From assembly GCA_900753305.1 (NCBI GenBank), contig CAADYR010000171.1, positions 27,524 to 91,523 of the forward strand: 64,000 nucleotides of DNA. Reading direction: 5' to 3'. Positions 63,661-64,000 of the stretch are shown here, one piece after another. The DNA is from Lachnospiraceae bacterium. Lineage in GTDB: Bacteria > Bacillota > Clostridia > Lachnospirales > Lachnospiraceae. The notes below the pieces were generated by a model that saw only the letters and a program-made list of their open reading frames with translations, was not told the DNA's origin and searched no databases. The stretch's first letter is position 1; every line of letters starts with the position of its first letter. The position numbers and the translations under genes are program-made.

Positions 63661-64000
63661 ATGAAGAAACAAAGTAAAGTAGCGGGTCTTCAGAGAAGAA
63701 AAGCCATTTCGGGTTATCTGTTCATTGCACCATTTATTATTGGTTTTCTGGCATTTATGGTAAAGCCGCTTTTTCAGTCACTGTATATGAGTTTTTGTAC
63801 AGTGGAGGTAAGTCCGGGTGGAATTACCAATGTATTCAAGGGGCTTGCCAATTATGTGCAGGCATTTACCATCGATACAGAATTTAACAGACTTTTGGTA
63901 GAAGAAATCTCCAGAATGTGTGTCAACTCACTGGCAATCATGGTATTCAGTTTTTTTGTGGCACTGGTTCTGAATCAGAAGTTCAAGGGAAGAGCACTTG
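63661..64000 (+). CDS. second MalF-type sugar permease, truncated by the window end
   Basis: At least 113 residues are visible. A basic N-terminus (QSKVAGLQRRKAISG) precedes YLFIAPFIIGFLAFMVKPLFQSLYMSF, the classic first helix of MalF-type permeases. GLANYVQAF and the second helix (NSLAIMVFSFFVALVLNQKFKGRAL) follow. GAAAGG lies nine bases before the ATG. Its presence so far after the first permease pair implies a second importer (MalF, MalG and probably a binding protein) in the same operon. Confidence 0.9.
   Translation, partial: MKKQSKVAGLQRRKAISGYLFIAPFIIGFLAFMVKPLFQSLYMSFCTVEVSPGGITNVFKGLANYVQAFTIDTEFNRLLVEEISRMCVNSLAIMVFSFFVALVLNQKFKGRAL

Overview
The window is a contiguous stretch of low-GC Gram-positive chromosome. 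Gene content points to an anaerobic gut or rumen member of the Lachnospiraceae (Roseburia/Agathobacter/Butyrivibrio-like). The signs are AGGAGG or GAAAGG ribosome sites, a perfect CIRCE element before groES-groEL, DUF1538 and DUF5050 proteins, a SEC-C/methionine aminopeptidase fusion, several chemotaxis receptors, and many plant-hemicellulose genes. The placement is inference from gene content; no 16S gene or marker set is present.

Layout. 1-12.4 kb is housekeeping: a bPH protein, a CmpB-type membrane protein, a DUF5050 propeller, pheA, a DUF815 AAA ATPase, a polyphosphate pair (Ppx/GppA and PPK1), maf, two unrecognised genes and a Cro/C1-Uma2 protein. 12.5-16.3 kb is a gene graveyard. It holds pieces of an AraC regulator, a rhamnosidase-like hydrolase, two GH28 fragments, a GH105 with an internal deletion, and an Rpn-type nuclease, all damaged by clean deletions or frameshifts. 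It reads as the remains of a pectin/rhamnogalacturonan locus. 16.4-20.9 kb is an intact GH74-GH31 pair without signal peptides, suited to cytoplasmic xyloglucan-oligosaccharide breakdown.

21-36.3 kb holds, on the minus strand, a PHP phosphoesterase, an ABC-F protein, a duplicated PII-like protein and a DUF1538 membrane protein. On the plus strand are a degenerate GGDEF protein, CIRCE-groES-groEL, a MATE pump, a chemotaxis receptor, a broken hybrid kinase, an NfeD-SPFH pair and a LytTR/GHKL two-component system. A tRNA-Glu(CTC) and citrate synthase follow. At 38-42.3 kb a truncated receptor, an intact receptor and a truncated sigma factor surround a perfect 34-bp palindrome. 42.4-47.9 kb has ftsH, a DUF308 protein, map, an ABC-transporter remnant, a YdcF-like protein and a phosphodiesterase.

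48-64 kb is a hemicellulose locus. A cytoplasmic protein with two tandem CE1-like esterase units is followed by a lipoprotein fusing an SGNH esterase to a GH10 xylanase. Beyond them an AraC regulator diverges from a long operon: a solute-binding protein carrying two carbohydrate-binding-like modules, MalF- and MalG-type permeases, an NHL-repeat membrane protein, a YIP1 protein, a DUF5696 protein and a second MalF-type permease cut by the window end. This operon, with its AraC half-site array, is the best candidate for an undescribed system here.

Two cross-cutting observations stand out. Four genes, all downstream cistrons, share a 22-base translation-start motif (GAAAGG, then TGGTWATTA, then ATG at fixed spacing). 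There are also at least six deletion-type pseudogene loci in 64 kb, suggesting active gene loss in this lineage.
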